Origin: Clostridiales bacterium DTU032
GTDB taxonomy: Bacteria; Bacillota; Clostridia; Saccharofermentanales; DTU023
DNA: 51,535 bases
Direction of reading: 5' to 3'
Assembly: GCA_001512745.1 (NCBI GenBank)
Contig: LFSM01000034.1
Span: 1-51,535, forward strand
Shown here: one piece after another, positions 7,421 through 16,329 of the stretch
Numbering within the stretch: position 1 is the stretch's first letter
Layout of the letters: each line of letters starts with the position of its first letter
The notes under the pieces: model-generated
The model's database searches: none
Seen by the model: only the letters and a program-made list of their open reading frames with translations
What the model was told of the DNA's origin: nothing
Program-made: the position numbers and the translations under genes

Positions 7421-9508
7421 TTAGCCGCAGTACTCTCTCAGTTCTTGCAGTAGATTCTTTAAAGAAGCAGTTGCGTCACCCAGGAGCAGGGCGATCTTAT
7501 CTCCCCGGCCTTCTTCATAAAGGGGGTTGTCAACACCGGCATATCCCGGCTGTTTATCATAGTTCATGATGATGACATGTTTGGCATCTTCTACTTCCAG
7601 AATAGGCATACCATAAATCGGTGTGCCTTCCGCTGTATTTGCTGCAGGGTTGACCACATCATTGGCACCGATGACGATGACCACATCAGTTTCTGCAAAC
7701 TGGGGATTGATCTCTTCCATCTCATGAAGCTTCTCATAGGGTACATCGACTTCCGCCAGAAGTACGTTCATATGACCAGGCATACGACCCGCTACCGGGT
7801 GAATAGCAAACTCCACATTCTTGCCGGCCTCTTCCAGCTCATCCATAAGATTTTTAACCAGCGGCTGAGCCTGAGACAGAGCCATGCCGTAGCCAGGCAC
7901 GATGATTATCTTCTCTGCGTCTTTGAGCCAGCGGCTATAAGCAGGAACTGTATCTTCAGTCACAGCTACTGTCACTGCCTGCGAGGTCGCTGACCGGTAT
8001 TCTTTAACCAGGTCCTTCAGAGATTCCTTGGCGTCACCCAGGAGCAGGGCGATCTTATCTCCCCGGCCATCTTCATAAAGCGGGTTGTCAACACCGGCAT
8101 ATCCCGGCTGTTTATCATAGTTCATGATGATGACGTGCTTGGCATCTGCTACTTCCAGGATCGGCATACCATAAATCGGTGTACCTTCCGCTGTATTTGC
8201 TGCAGGGTTGACCACGTCATTGGCACCGATAACGATGACCACATCAGTTTCTGCAAACTGAGGATTGATCTCTTCCATCTCATGAAGCTTCTCATAGGGC
8301 ACGTCGACTTCTGCCAGAAGTACGTTCATATGACCGGGCATACGACCCGCTACCGGGTGAATGGCAAACTCCACATTCTTGCCGGCATCTTCCAGCTCGT
8401 CCATAAGGTTTTTAACCAGCGGCTGAGCCTGAGACAGGGCCATGCCGTAACCGGGTACGATGATTATCTTCTCTGCGTCATTGAGCCAGGCAGCATAGGC
8501 GGGGCCGGTCTGTACTGCATCAGCTACAAGTTCCTCTGCTCCAGCTACCTTCACTTCAGTTTTACCAGCACCGGCTGTTACTGAGGCTGCAGCACTTTGT
8601 ATGGCCTTCACTTGTGGAGTGGAAGTTTTGCCAAGGAGGATATCTATCAGTTTGCGGTTCATTGAACGGCACATAATTTGTGTCAAAAGCAATCCGGAGG
8701 CTCCGACTATTGCACCGACTGAAACAAGCAGAGGATCTGCTATTGCCAAACCTGCGATAGCACCGGCGACACCGGAGAAAGAGTTTAGCAGTGAAATCGT
8801 AATCGGCATGTCCGCCCCACCGACACGAATAGCAAAGATGATACCGAAGAGGCCGGATATTATTGCCGAGAAAATGATTATTATTGTTTTTGCCACAGTA
8901 GCAGCCAATACAGCAGGGATACTCAAGAGCACCACAGTCAGCAGAGATAAAACTAAGGTCAAAGCGGTCCAAAGTGCGTGGCGTTTGAATTCGATCGGCT
9001 TTTGAGTAATAACACCATGTAGTTTCCCCGCAGCCACCATACTGCCGGTAAAGGTAAAGGCACCGACAAAGATTGCCAGACCGGAAGTAGCAAGTGAAAA
9101 TATATCCGCAGAAGCTCCGTCACCGGCTGCTATCAGGGTCAGAATGCCCGCTAGCATTGAAGCCGCACCACCGAAACCATTAAGCATGCCGACCATTTGC
9201 GGCATTTGAATCATATTAACTTTGACAGAAAGCCAGAGACCAATAACGGCTCCAAGCAATATGGATATATACAGCTCGACAAAAGAAAATATATTCCAGT
9301 ACCACAGGGTCAGAACAATCATGAGGAGCATGGAAACTGAGCCAAGCAAGTTGCCTTTGACTGCAGTTTTGACCTTGCTCATCATGGAAATTCCAATCAA
9401 AACAGTAATAGCCAGGATTGCTGCCAGTACATAATATATGGTGGCGGCCGTACCCGTATGGTGTGTCACAGCCAAAAAGACGGGAGAAAACGGTAAATTC
9501 ATTAACAT
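7421..9508 (-). CDS. pntB: NAD(P) transhydrogenase beta subunit with tandemly duplicated dIII domain
   Basis: Multi-TM dII (MIQMPQMVGMLNGFGG, GGADMPITISLLNSFSG) followed by two near-identical dIII domains, each with IIIVPGYGMALSQAQPLVKNLMDELE..GKNVEFAIHPVAGRMPGHMNVLLAEVDVPYEKLHEMEEINPQFAETDVVIVIGANDVVNPAAN. Confidence 0.95.
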   Translation of the reverse strand: MLMNLPFSPVFLAVTHHTGTAATIYYVLAAILAITVLIGISMMSKVKTAVKGNLLGSVSMLLMIVLTLWYWNIFSFVELYISILLGAVIGLWLSVKVNMIQMPQMVGMLNGFGGAASMLAGILTLIAAGDGASADIFSLATSGLAIFVGAFTFTGSMVAAGKLHGVITQKPIEFKRHALWTALTLVLSLLTVVLLSIPAVLAATVAKTIIIIFSAIISGLFGIIFAIRVGGADMPITISLLNSFSGVAGAIAGLAIADPLLVSVGAIVGASGLLLTQIMCRSMNRKLIDILLGKTSTPQVKAIQSAAASVTAGAGKTEVKVAGAEELVADAVQTGPAYAAWLNDAEKIIIVPGYGMALSQAQPLVKNLMDELEDAGKNVEFAIHPVAGRMPGHMNVLLAEVDVPYEKLHEMEEINPQFAETDVVIVIGANDVVNPAANTAEGTPIYGMPILEVADAKHVIIMNYDKQPGYAGVDNPLYEDGRGDKIALLLGDAKESLKDLVKEYRSATSQAVTVAVTEDTVPAYSRWLKDAEKIIIVPGYGMALSQAQPLVKNLMDELEEAGKNVEFAIHPVAGRMPGHMNVLLAEVDVPYEKLHEMEEINPQFAETDVVIVIGANDVVNPAANTAEGTPIYGMPILEVEDAKHVIIMNYDKQPGYAGVDNPLYEEGRGDKIALLLGDATASLKNLLQELREYCG
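7473..7932 (-). repeat. dIII-encoding direct repeat, C-terminal copy
   Basis: Aligns to 8031-8490 at a constant 558-nt offset (186 codons). Confidence 0.93.
8031..8490 (-). repeat. dIII-encoding direct repeat, membrane-proximal copy
   Basis: Aligns to 7473-7932 at a constant 558-nt offset; near-identical protein with mostly silent nucleotide differences. Confidence 0.93.
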
Positions 9509-9820
9509 TTATTTACCCCCCTTGTCATTACCCTCAGAGTGGAACATCCGCAGCATACGGTCTGTCACTGCAAATCCTCCGACAACATTGATCATAGCGA
9601 GGACAATAGCAATAAAGCCCAGGATCCTGCTAACAGTGTTACTCATGTCAGCGGCTACTGCAGTAGCCGTCAGACAACCCAGCACCGTAACACCTGAATA
9701 AGCATTCATGCCCGACATCAGTGGTGTATGCAGCAAGCTGGGCACGCGGTCAATAATTTTATAACCGACCAGCATAGACACCACAAAAACAACTATCAAG
9801 ATTAAATGTTCTAATCCCAT
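9509..9820 (-). CDS. pntAB: NAD(P) transhydrogenase alpha-2 subunit (membrane dII part)
   Basis: 103 aa with VPSLLHTPLMSGMNAYSGVTVLG, typical of small PntA membrane subunits. Confidence 0.92.
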   Translation of the reverse strand: MGLEHLILIVVFVVSMLVGYKIIDRVPSLLHTPLMSGMNAYSGVTVLGCLTATAVAADMSNTVSRILGFIAIVLAMINVVGGFAVTDRMLRMFHSEGNDKGGK

Positions 9821-9981
9821 TCCCTTGTCTCCTTGTTTAACAAATCGTTCTTATTAATCTATCTTTTACATGAAGCGGCCACCGTCCAATAACGGTGGTC
9901 CCTTCATAAAGCTCTTCATTTTTGCTGGAAGCCCGTTAATATATCGGAAAAACTTTAGCAAAACGACAAAGTGGCAAAACA

Positions 9982-10010
9982 TAATGCTGCACACAAATTG
10001 TGTGCAGCAT
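9982..10010 (-). terminator. Perfect hairpin immediately after pntAA stop, possible intra-operon attenuator
   Basis: AATGCTGCACACAA-A-TTGTGTGCAGCATT, 14-bp perfect inverted repeat starting about 8 nt after the pntAA stop; only a weak T run follows on the minus strand. Confidence 0.6.
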
Positions 10011-10017
10011 TAGCGAT

Positions 10018-11184
10018 TTAGTGTCCCAGGGCCTTAAAGGCTTCCAGGGTTCCTTTATGGACCACTTTCCCCCCATAAGTTGTCAGAGAACTCTGAATAA
10101 TCTCATCATTGAGGTCGATCACAATCTCTCCGTCTTTAATCAGGTAAGAAAGCAGATTGTAGACGTTTTGAGCAAACATCCAGGTGGAGCTGGTCGGCAG
10201 CAATCCCGGTATATTTTTAATACCGACGAGCGTTACCTTATGCTTCACCTCAGTTGTCCCCGCTGGTGTAATGGCACAGTTTCCACCCTGGTCGATGGAA
10301 ATATCGACTATGACAGAACCCGGTTTCATACTCTTGACCATTTCTTCTGTGATCAGAGTCGGAGCAACTTTACCCGGTACCAGAGCGGACAGGAATACAA
10401 TATCCATGTCTGGGAGATGCTGAGCAAGAATCTTACGTTCAGCTTCCAGTCTTTCCTCACTAAGTGCCTGGGCGTAACCGCCCTCACCGATAGCTTCTTC
10501 TGCCGGGACTTCAAGGTCGATCACCTTAGCGCCAAGTGACAGTGCCTGCTCTGCTGCAGCCGGACGAATATCCGCAGCATATACCTGAGAACCCAGCCGT
10601 TTGGCTGTAGCCAGAGCCTGCAGACCACCTACACCCACACCTACAACCAAGGTATTGATCGGTTTAATCATTCCCACAGCTGTGAAAATTTGCGGAATAA
10701 ATTTTGGCAGGGCATTCGCTGCCAAAAGTATGCCTTTATAACCAGCACAAGTGCTCATAGAAGTCAGGGCATCCATGCTCTGGGCACGGGTTATACGAGG
10801 AATACCATCCAAAGTAATGCTGGTAATTCCGTGTTCTGCCATGTGTTTTACCATTTGATGATTAACTGGTGAGGCGGGGTGGATGAAGGTAATTAACAGC
10901 TGCCCCTCATGCATAAGATCAACTTCATGCTTGTTCTGTTCCTCATTCATCAGAGGTTCTTTAACCTTCAAAATAACCTCTGCCCGCTGATAGAGATCCA
11001 CTACATTTTCAATAATCTCCGCTCCGGCCGCTGTGTAATCAGCATCATGGTAAAAAGCACCCTCCCCTGCATTCTTCTCTACTAAAACTTCGAGACCGTC
11101 TTTAACCATTTTTGCTACTGTTTCCGGCGATGCTGCAACACGTCGCTCACCCGGCATAATTTCCTTAGGAACTCCAATAATCAT
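10018..11184 (-). CDS. pntAA: NAD(P) transhydrogenase alpha-1 subunit (dI, NAD binding)
   Basis: MIIGVPKEIMPGERRVAASPETV, PRITRAQSMDALTSMSTCAGYKG, VVGVGVGGLQALATAKRLG. Confidence 0.93.
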   Translation of the reverse strand: MIIGVPKEIMPGERRVAASPETVAKMVKDGLEVLVEKNAGEGAFYHDADYTAAGAEIIENVVDLYQRAEVILKVKEPLMNEEQNKHEVDLMHEGQLLITFIHPASPVNHQMVKHMAEHGITSITLDGIPRITRAQSMDALTSMSTCAGYKGILLAANALPKFIPQIFTAVGMIKPINTLVVGVGVGGLQALATAKRLGSQVYAADIRPAAAEQALSLGAKVIDLEVPAEEAIGEGGYAQALSEERLEAERKILAQHLPDMDIVFLSALVPGKVAPTLITEEMVKSMKPGSVIVDISIDQGGNCAITPAGTTEVKHKVTLVGIKNIPGLLPTSSTWMFAQNVYNLLSYLIKDGEIVIDLNDEIIQSSLTTYGGKVVHKGTLEAFKALGH

Positions 11185-11257
11185 GTTACTACCTCCCAGT
11201 ACATGTAATTCATTGATTGTATATTAACAGCTAAAATCATCTATTACAACAAGCTTC

Positions 11258-11286
11258 TTTGTACATATCGCAAGTAATTTGGTCAA
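11258..11286 (-). promoter_or_regulatory. Candidate sigma-70 promoter of the pnt operon
   Basis: Minus strand TTGACC (11281-11286) - 17 nt - TACAAA (11258-11263), upstream of the pntAA ATG. Confidence 0.5.
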
Positions 11287-11326
11287 TTTAACAGCTTGCA
11301 TTTGTAAAATTTCGATATGTCTTATT

Positions 11327-11348
11327 AATAATTTATGCATAAATTATT
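11327..11348. promoter_or_regulatory. 22-bp perfect palindrome, candidate operator in the pnt/TetR divergent intergenic region
   Basis: AATAATTTATGCATAAATTATT. Confidence 0.4.
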
Positions 11349-11594
11349 GAGCAAATATATTTTCATGACTGCCGGATACCTGCAAATATTGATATTACTC
11401 TACATGTCGAGGAATTCCTGAATTTTCAGTATTAACCTAACGAATAGCAATACAGAAATGTTAGGATTTATGCATCCCGCCAGCAAAACCGACTCTTGCT
11501 TATGGCTGCAGCAGGCACCATAGTATGTGAAATTAAAAAAGTTTTCTATAAATATGTGATAATAGATCTAGCAAGTAAAAGAGGAGTATGTTTC

Positions 11595-12266
11595 TTGGAA
11601 CGAAAAATATATCATAAATCTACTTTTGAGAAGACCTCACGAGATCGGCAAATCAAAGTCTATTGGGCTGCTATCTCTGTTTTTTCTCAAAAAGGATATG
11701 AAGCTGCCAGTGTTCAGGATATTGCGCAAAAGGCCGGCATCAGTGTTGGTTCCCTTTACAGCTATTTTTCTTCGAAAGAGGATCTTTTTAAAGCTATTGC
11801 GGAAATGGGTTATGCGATTTTTGAACAGATTGTCACGGAATGGAACCCACAGAAGGAAGATAGCTTCCGTTCTGCTATGACGACATTGTTCCGGATGACT
11901 TTGGAATACAGCCGAAAATATCCGGAGCTGTCAAAGCTGTATCTTTTGTTGACCACGGATTCACTAAGCCCCTTTTCCGATAAATTGTCGAAACAGATGG
12001 AAAGCAGCTTTCGGTCTGCCTACGCTCAGTTATTGAAGAATGCACAGGAAAAGGGCGAACTGCGCCCCGATATAGATCTTGAAATGGCTGGTTACTTTTT
12101 AGATAATACTGCTGTTATGCTGCAGTTTGCTCAAACAACAAAGTATTATCAGGGACGTTTACGCCAATATCTGGCTCTGTCAGATGACGAAGAAATGCCG
12201 GACGATAGAATCGTGGATGCATTAGTAAATTATGTTTGCACTGGATTAACACATGATAAAAAATGA
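11595..12266 (+). CDS. TetR/AcrR family transcriptional regulator
   Basis: HTH: FSQKGYEAASVQDIAQKAGISVGSLYSYFSSKEDLF. In-frame TTG at 11595 preceded by GAGGAG preferred over the upstream ATG at 11496. Confidence 0.85.
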   Translation: MERKIYHKSTFEKTSRDRQIKVYWAAISVFSQKGYEAASVQDIAQKAGISVGSLYSYFSSKEDLFKAIAEMGYAIFEQIVTEWNPQKEDSFRSAMTTLFRMTLEYSRKYPELSKLYLLLTTDSLSPFSDKLSKQMESSFRSAYAQLLKNAQEKGELRPDIDLEMAGYFLDNTAVMLQFAQTTKYYQGRLRQYLALSDDEEMPDDRIVDALVNYVCTGLTHDKK

Positions 12267-13383
12267 AAGCAGAAAAATAATCCTTGTCGGCTTAGGCAGT
12301 GCCGGCAGGCGTCATCTGCGCGCTATAGATTTTTATGAAAAACGAGGTCTGCTGCAACTGGCAGGTGTGGTAGAACCCAGCCAGCAGGTGTTGTCAAGTT
12401 TTATTACTTCCCGCAAGATGAGTCTGCCCCTTCCGCCCACAGCGGCCAGCCTTGAAGAGATCTATGAAAAGCTGGATATTCATACAGGTCCCCCGGCTGA
12501 TTTAGTCGCTATAGCAACACCTCCTGGTTTGCATACCGATCTGGCTCTCTTGGCCATGAAAAATGGTGCGGACGTCATTGTGGAAAAGCCGATGACACTG
12601 ACTGTAAGGGAAGGTGAAATTTTACAGGAGATGTCGCTGGCGAGCGGCCGCAACATCATACCCTGCCTTACTTATCGTTTTTATCCCGCTGTCAGAGAGC
12701 TGAAGGAGTTTTTAACTTCAGGCTCCTTTGGGCGGCCGCTGTCTGCAAATATGATCGTGCGCTGGGGACATGATCAGGCCTATTACGATCGATCATCATG
12801 GCTCGGCAGCTGGGAGCATGAAGGCGGAGCGCTCATGAACCAAACCATACATGCACTCGACCTTGTCTTCTACCTTTTGGGTGAGCTGCCACAGGAGGCC
12901 ACGTGCAAGCTGGCGCCTCCCTATCACGACATCGAGGCTGCCGATCTCGCTATGGGAGTTTTCAGCCTGGAATCAGGAGCTCTGGTCGCAGTTGAAGGCA
13001 GCACCCTGACGGATCCTCAGCAACAGGAGGCTGAAATTTTCCTTCGTTATGAGAAAGGTACATTTGCTGCCGGCATCAAGAGTGGCAAAATCAATTTTTC
13101 ACTTTCATATGACGACAAAAAAAACAAGACACCTGCCATAGTGAGACCGGCTCTTAAACACCTGTTAAAGCGCGATGGCTTAGGCATTATCAAACATATC
13201 GGCAAGGCTCACACCCTCATGTACGGTGCGGTTTTGGAATCAGACCTGGCTTCTGATCTGCCTGCTGCCGCTGACGGACTCAGTTCACTCAGACTCGTGC
13301 TCACGCTTTTAGAAGCAGCAAAAAAGGGACAGGCTGTTTCCTACCCCAGTGAAAATTTCGAGCTGAAAGATATGAAAGACTGA
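12253..13383 (+). CDS. Gfo/Idh/MocA family oxidoreductase
   Basis: ILVGLGSAGRRHLRAI nucleotide-binding motif, IVEKPMTLTVREGE, GGALMNQTIHALD. Confidence 0.88.
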   Translation: MIKNESRKIILVGLGSAGRRHLRAIDFYEKRGLLQLAGVVEPSQQVLSSFITSRKMSLPLPPTAASLEEIYEKLDIHTGPPADLVAIATPPGLHTDLALLAMKNGADVIVEKPMTLTVREGEILQEMSLASGRNIIPCLTYRFYPAVRELKEFLTSGSFGRPLSANMIVRWGHDQAYYDRSSWLGSWEHEGGALMNQTIHALDLVFYLLGELPQEATCKLAPPYHDIEAADLAMGVFSLESGALVAVEGSTLTDPQQQEAEIFLRYEKGTFAAGIKSGKINFSLSYDDKKNKTPAIVRPALKHLLKRDGLGIIKHIGKAHTLMYGAVLESDLASDLPAAADGLSSLRLVLTLLEAAKKGQAVSYPSENFELKDMKD

Positions 13384-13387
13384 AAAT

Positions 13388-13678
13388 ATGTTTATTCTTG
13401 CCGTGCGTTTTGTGATCAAACTTTCCTGGGTAAAGTCTCTCAAAGAAAAGCGCAGAGTTAAACGTTCTCTCGTTGATTCTATGAGAAGACGCTATAATGT
13501 TTCTATTAAGGAAGTTGAGGCTCAGGATGTGCATCAGACCCTTGTTCTCGGTCTTAGCTATACAGCACTGAGCCAAGGCGAGGCTGAACAGATGGCCGGG
13601 ACTTTGACTGATTATATCTACGAAAATGCTGAGGGTGAAATCAGTCTCGTAGAACAGGACATTTTTAGTTTCTATTAG
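13388..13678 (+). CDS. DUF503 family (YlxP-like) protein
   Basis: Small protein with WVKSLKEKRRVKRSLVDSMRRRYNVSIKEVEAQD, diagnostic of DUF503. Confidence 0.85.
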   Translation: MFILAVRFVIKLSWVKSLKEKRRVKRSLVDSMRRRYNVSIKEVEAQDVHQTLVLGLSYTALSQGEAEQMAGTLTDYIYENAEGEISLVEQDIFSFY

Positions 13679-13708
13679 CTACAGATATCTCCGGAAAGAG
13701 GTTATGCA

Positions 13709-14257
13709 ATGGACGGCAAGGATATTACCAGAGAAAAGCTGCACCTTTTATACATCCTGCGGGAAGCACCCGGCTTACAACGCAGCGATTTGATAGAAAC
13801 TGCTCTGGGGACTTTAACGGCAGACTATTTCATGCTGGCTGAAGCATTAAACTGGCTGGAATCGTCTGAACTGATTGTCCTGATGGATACCGATCTGATC
13901 ACAGATTCGGTTGATGCCAGAAGTGGAGCGGAATGCTATCTCACAGCCCAGGGTGAAAAAATATTGCTGGCCCTGGAAGGACAGATAGCTGAAAGTGTGC
14001 GCCTCTGGGTGAGCGAACATCTGGCAGAAACCAGTATTGAACGCAGAAAACGTAAGGCAATCGAGGCTGATTACAAGCTTACAGATAAGGGATCATATCT
14101 GCTTCGGGTTCAGCACTTGAGTGATCAGGGTGACTCTTTTAGTGTTGACCTGGAGCTGCCAAGCGAAGAATTAGCACGCAAAGCAGCCTTTTCCTTCAGG
14201 CGCCATCCGGAAAAATTCTACTCTATTATGATAAAAACCCTGCTTGAAGAAGCTTAA
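13709..14257 (+). CDS. DUF4364-like protein
   Basis: KLHLLYIL...ADYFMLAEALNWLESSELI...YLTAQGEKIL, winged-helix-like clostridial family. Confidence 0.65.
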   Translation: MDGKDITREKLHLLYILREAPGLQRSDLIETALGTLTADYFMLAEALNWLESSELIVLMDTDLITDSVDARSGAECYLTAQGEKILLALEGQIAESVRLWVSEHLAETSIERRKRKAIEADYKLTDKGSYLLRVQHLSDQGDSFSVDLELPSEELARKAAFSFRRHPEKFYSIMIKTLLEEA

Positions 14258-14283
14258 GCTGTTGCTACAAGGCTTTAAATAAG

Positions 14284-15486
14284 CTATTCCTTTTCCGGGG
14301 ATATCAGTTTTTCTTTCAGCATCCGGGCATATTCGTCCAGGAGCTTATAATCCTCCTCTGTTGGCAGACCTTTGACTAAAAGAGTATCCAGCCTTTCCGC
14401 CTTTACTTGTGGCAGGAGATCATAAAAACGTTTCTCTATCTGGCTGCCCCAGCCAAATGAACCGATCAAAGCTATATATTTAAGCGGGGGTTTAAAAGCA
14501 TTGAGCATTAGAGCCAGAGCACCGGCTGAAGGATGAGGTCCGGTCAATACCGTCGGCGCTGCCATGATCAGGCAGGATGCATCCACAGTATCTTCGACCA
14601 CCTTGCCCATAGAAACCCTTAAGTCCTGATTGGGATCATCCAGGTGATGAATATTTACAGGAATCCCGAATCCCTCAAGTTTTTCCGCCAGATAGTAGGC
14701 CATTGTTTTTGTGCTGTCATGCATGGAAACTACCGGCATGACAACACGTTTATCCACTTTCCCAGAGATATAGCTCTCATAAAGCGACAAGACCTTATCC
14801 GGCTCGTACCAGATCGGTCCATGAGCTGGACAGATTATAAGCGGATCCAGATCTCTGCTTTTTGCCAGATGACGTCCCAGCAGTTTGCTGGTCGGCATCA
14901 TAATTTCAGCATAATATGAGCGCGTCGTCTCCAGGTGAATTTTTTCATCCGCTGCCTTATAAGGCGGAACTGCATAATGGCTGCCATAGAGATCTGAACT
15001 GAAAAGAATCCTCTCCTCCTCCAGCCAGTACATGGTGTTGTCAGGCCAGTGAGCAAAAGGTATGGGGATACAGGTCAGCCCTAATCCACCCAGATCAAGT
15101 GTCTCGTTTTCTGCTATCACTTGCACCTGGCTGGCAGGAATATTGAGGTGTATCTCGAGAAATTCTGCTACTTTGCCGGTTCCGACCAGCCTTGCTTCCG
15201 GGAAGCGCTGCAAGAGCAGCTCTGTTCCTCCGGAGTGATCCTGCTCAGTATGTAAACTCAGGATATAGTCGATATGACTAACTCCCGCCAGAGCAAGATT
15301 GGACAACAATTGATGGATGGAATCGCTTTGCACCGGGTCAAGCAGGGCGACTTTATCTTCTCCGCGCACAATATAACTGTTATAGCTAGTCCCATAAGGT
15401 GTTGGCATTAGCTTGTCGAAGTATTGCAAACCAGGGTCAGATGCACCCAGCGAAAGGACATGATCGCTGATTTTCTGGACCTTCAT
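14284..15486 (-). CDS. FprA-type flavodiiron protein
   Basis: Di-iron ligand motif HTEQDHSGG, HWPDN, SSDLYGSHYA, PAHGPIW plus C-terminal flavodoxin-like domain. Confidence 0.92.
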   Translation of the reverse strand: MKVQKISDHVLSLGASDPGLQYFDKLMPTPYGTSYNSYIVRGEDKVALLDPVQSDSIHQLLSNLALAGVSHIDYILSLHTEQDHSGGTELLLQRFPEARLVGTGKVAEFLEIHLNIPASQVQVIAENETLDLGGLGLTCIPIPFAHWPDNTMYWLEEERILFSSDLYGSHYAVPPYKAADEKIHLETTRSYYAEIMMPTSKLLGRHLAKSRDLDPLIICPAHGPIWYEPDKVLSLYESYISGKVDKRVVMPVVSMHDSTKTMAYYLAEKLEGFGIPVNIHHLDDPNQDLRVSMGKVVEDTVDASCLIMAAPTVLTGPHPSAGALALMLNAFKPPLKYIALIGSFGWGSQIEKRFYDLLPQVKAERLDTLLVKGLPTEEDYKLLDEYARMLKEKLISPEKE

Positions 15487-15548
15487 ATTTTATCCTTTCA
15501 AAAAGAAAGCCGATCAGATATCGGCTTCCTTCATTTCCATTTGTGTAA

Positions 15549-15713
15549 CTATTCTTCTATGAGTGAGAAATCCTCTTTGGGTGCTCCACAGAGCGGGCAA
15601 AGCCATTCCTCAGGAAGATCTGCAAAAGATACACCCGGCTCAATATCACCGTCGGGATCGCCTATCTCAGGATCATAAACATAGCCACAGACATCACATA
15701 CATATTTATCCAT
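15549..15713 (-). CDS. Rubredoxin
   Basis: [49 protein letters not shown]; two CxxC motifs; start chosen at ATG 15713 after GGAGG. Confidence 0.96.
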   Translation of the reverse strand: MDKYVCDVCGYVYDPEIGDPDGDIEPGVSFADLPEEWLCPLCGAPKEDFSLIEE

Positions 15714-15830
15714 TCGTTTTCCTCCACTTTCATGCAGTTTTGTTTGCATAGTACTTTAGTATTATATACTAAGTTTTATCATTAGTTGAAACCATTCTAT
15801 CAAAGCTGAAACATTAGCTACAGCTCTTAG

Positions 15831-16316
15831 CTATTTCAAAGCTGAGCTCAAACCTGCAACCATACGGATGACATGATCAGCTTCTGCGGCCGCCCATTGC
15901 AGCCAGCGGCCATGCTGCTCCCGAAAGAGGCGTGCTTGTCGCTCGGCCGGTATCATTCCGCAGCCCAGTTCATCAACACAGAAAAGCAATGTCATCCTCA
16001 GCTCTGAAGCTGACAAAAGCCCCAGCATCCAGTCCCAGAATGGAGGATGGAGCAAGTCAAACTTCAGCAATGTATCTTGGAACCATCTAGTTGAATCAAA
16101 GAAAAGGATGCAATCGGAGGGCATTTCCTCTAAGAGTTTAAACAGGCTAATTTCCCCAACATCCACTCCTCCATCAAGATAATGCTTGTGCAGGTCTTGC
16201 AGCATAGCAAGATCCACAGTAAGACTGTCCATCTGATCCAGATAATTCTTTCTTATAAATTCATGCTTACCCTGATATAATCCGCCAAAGACAACTATCT
16301 TTTTTTCGATCATCTT
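15831..16316 (-). CDS. CobU-like protein, divergent (P-loop plus CobU-type C-terminus)
   Basis: IVVFGGLYQGKHEFIRKNY resembles a CobU P-loop; DELGCGMIPAERQARLFREQHGRWLQWAAAEADHVIRMVAGL matches the CobU C-terminus. Start chosen at internal ATG 16316. Confidence 0.65.
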   Translation of the reverse strand, partial: KMIEKKIVVFGGLYQGKHEFIRKNYLDQMDSLTVDLAMLQDLHKHYLDGGVDVGEISLFKLLEEMPSDCILFFDSTRWFQDTLLKFDLLHPPFWDWMLGLLSASELRMTLLFCVDELGCGMIPAERQARLFREQHGRWLQWAAAEADHVIRMVAGLSSALK

Positions 16317-16329
16317 CAACTCCCCCGAC

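Noticed and set aside
7473-8490. pntB dIII repeat as an assembly artefact
   Set aside because: The copies differ at roughly twenty mostly silent positions and keep one open frame, so a simple duplicated-read artefact is unlikely; long-read confirmation is still advised.
7577-9005. Several + strand ORFs (7577-7993, 8135-8584, 8601-9005) opposite pntB
   Set aside because: Mirror ORFs of the coding strand; the first two resemble each other only because the dIII repeat is duplicated.
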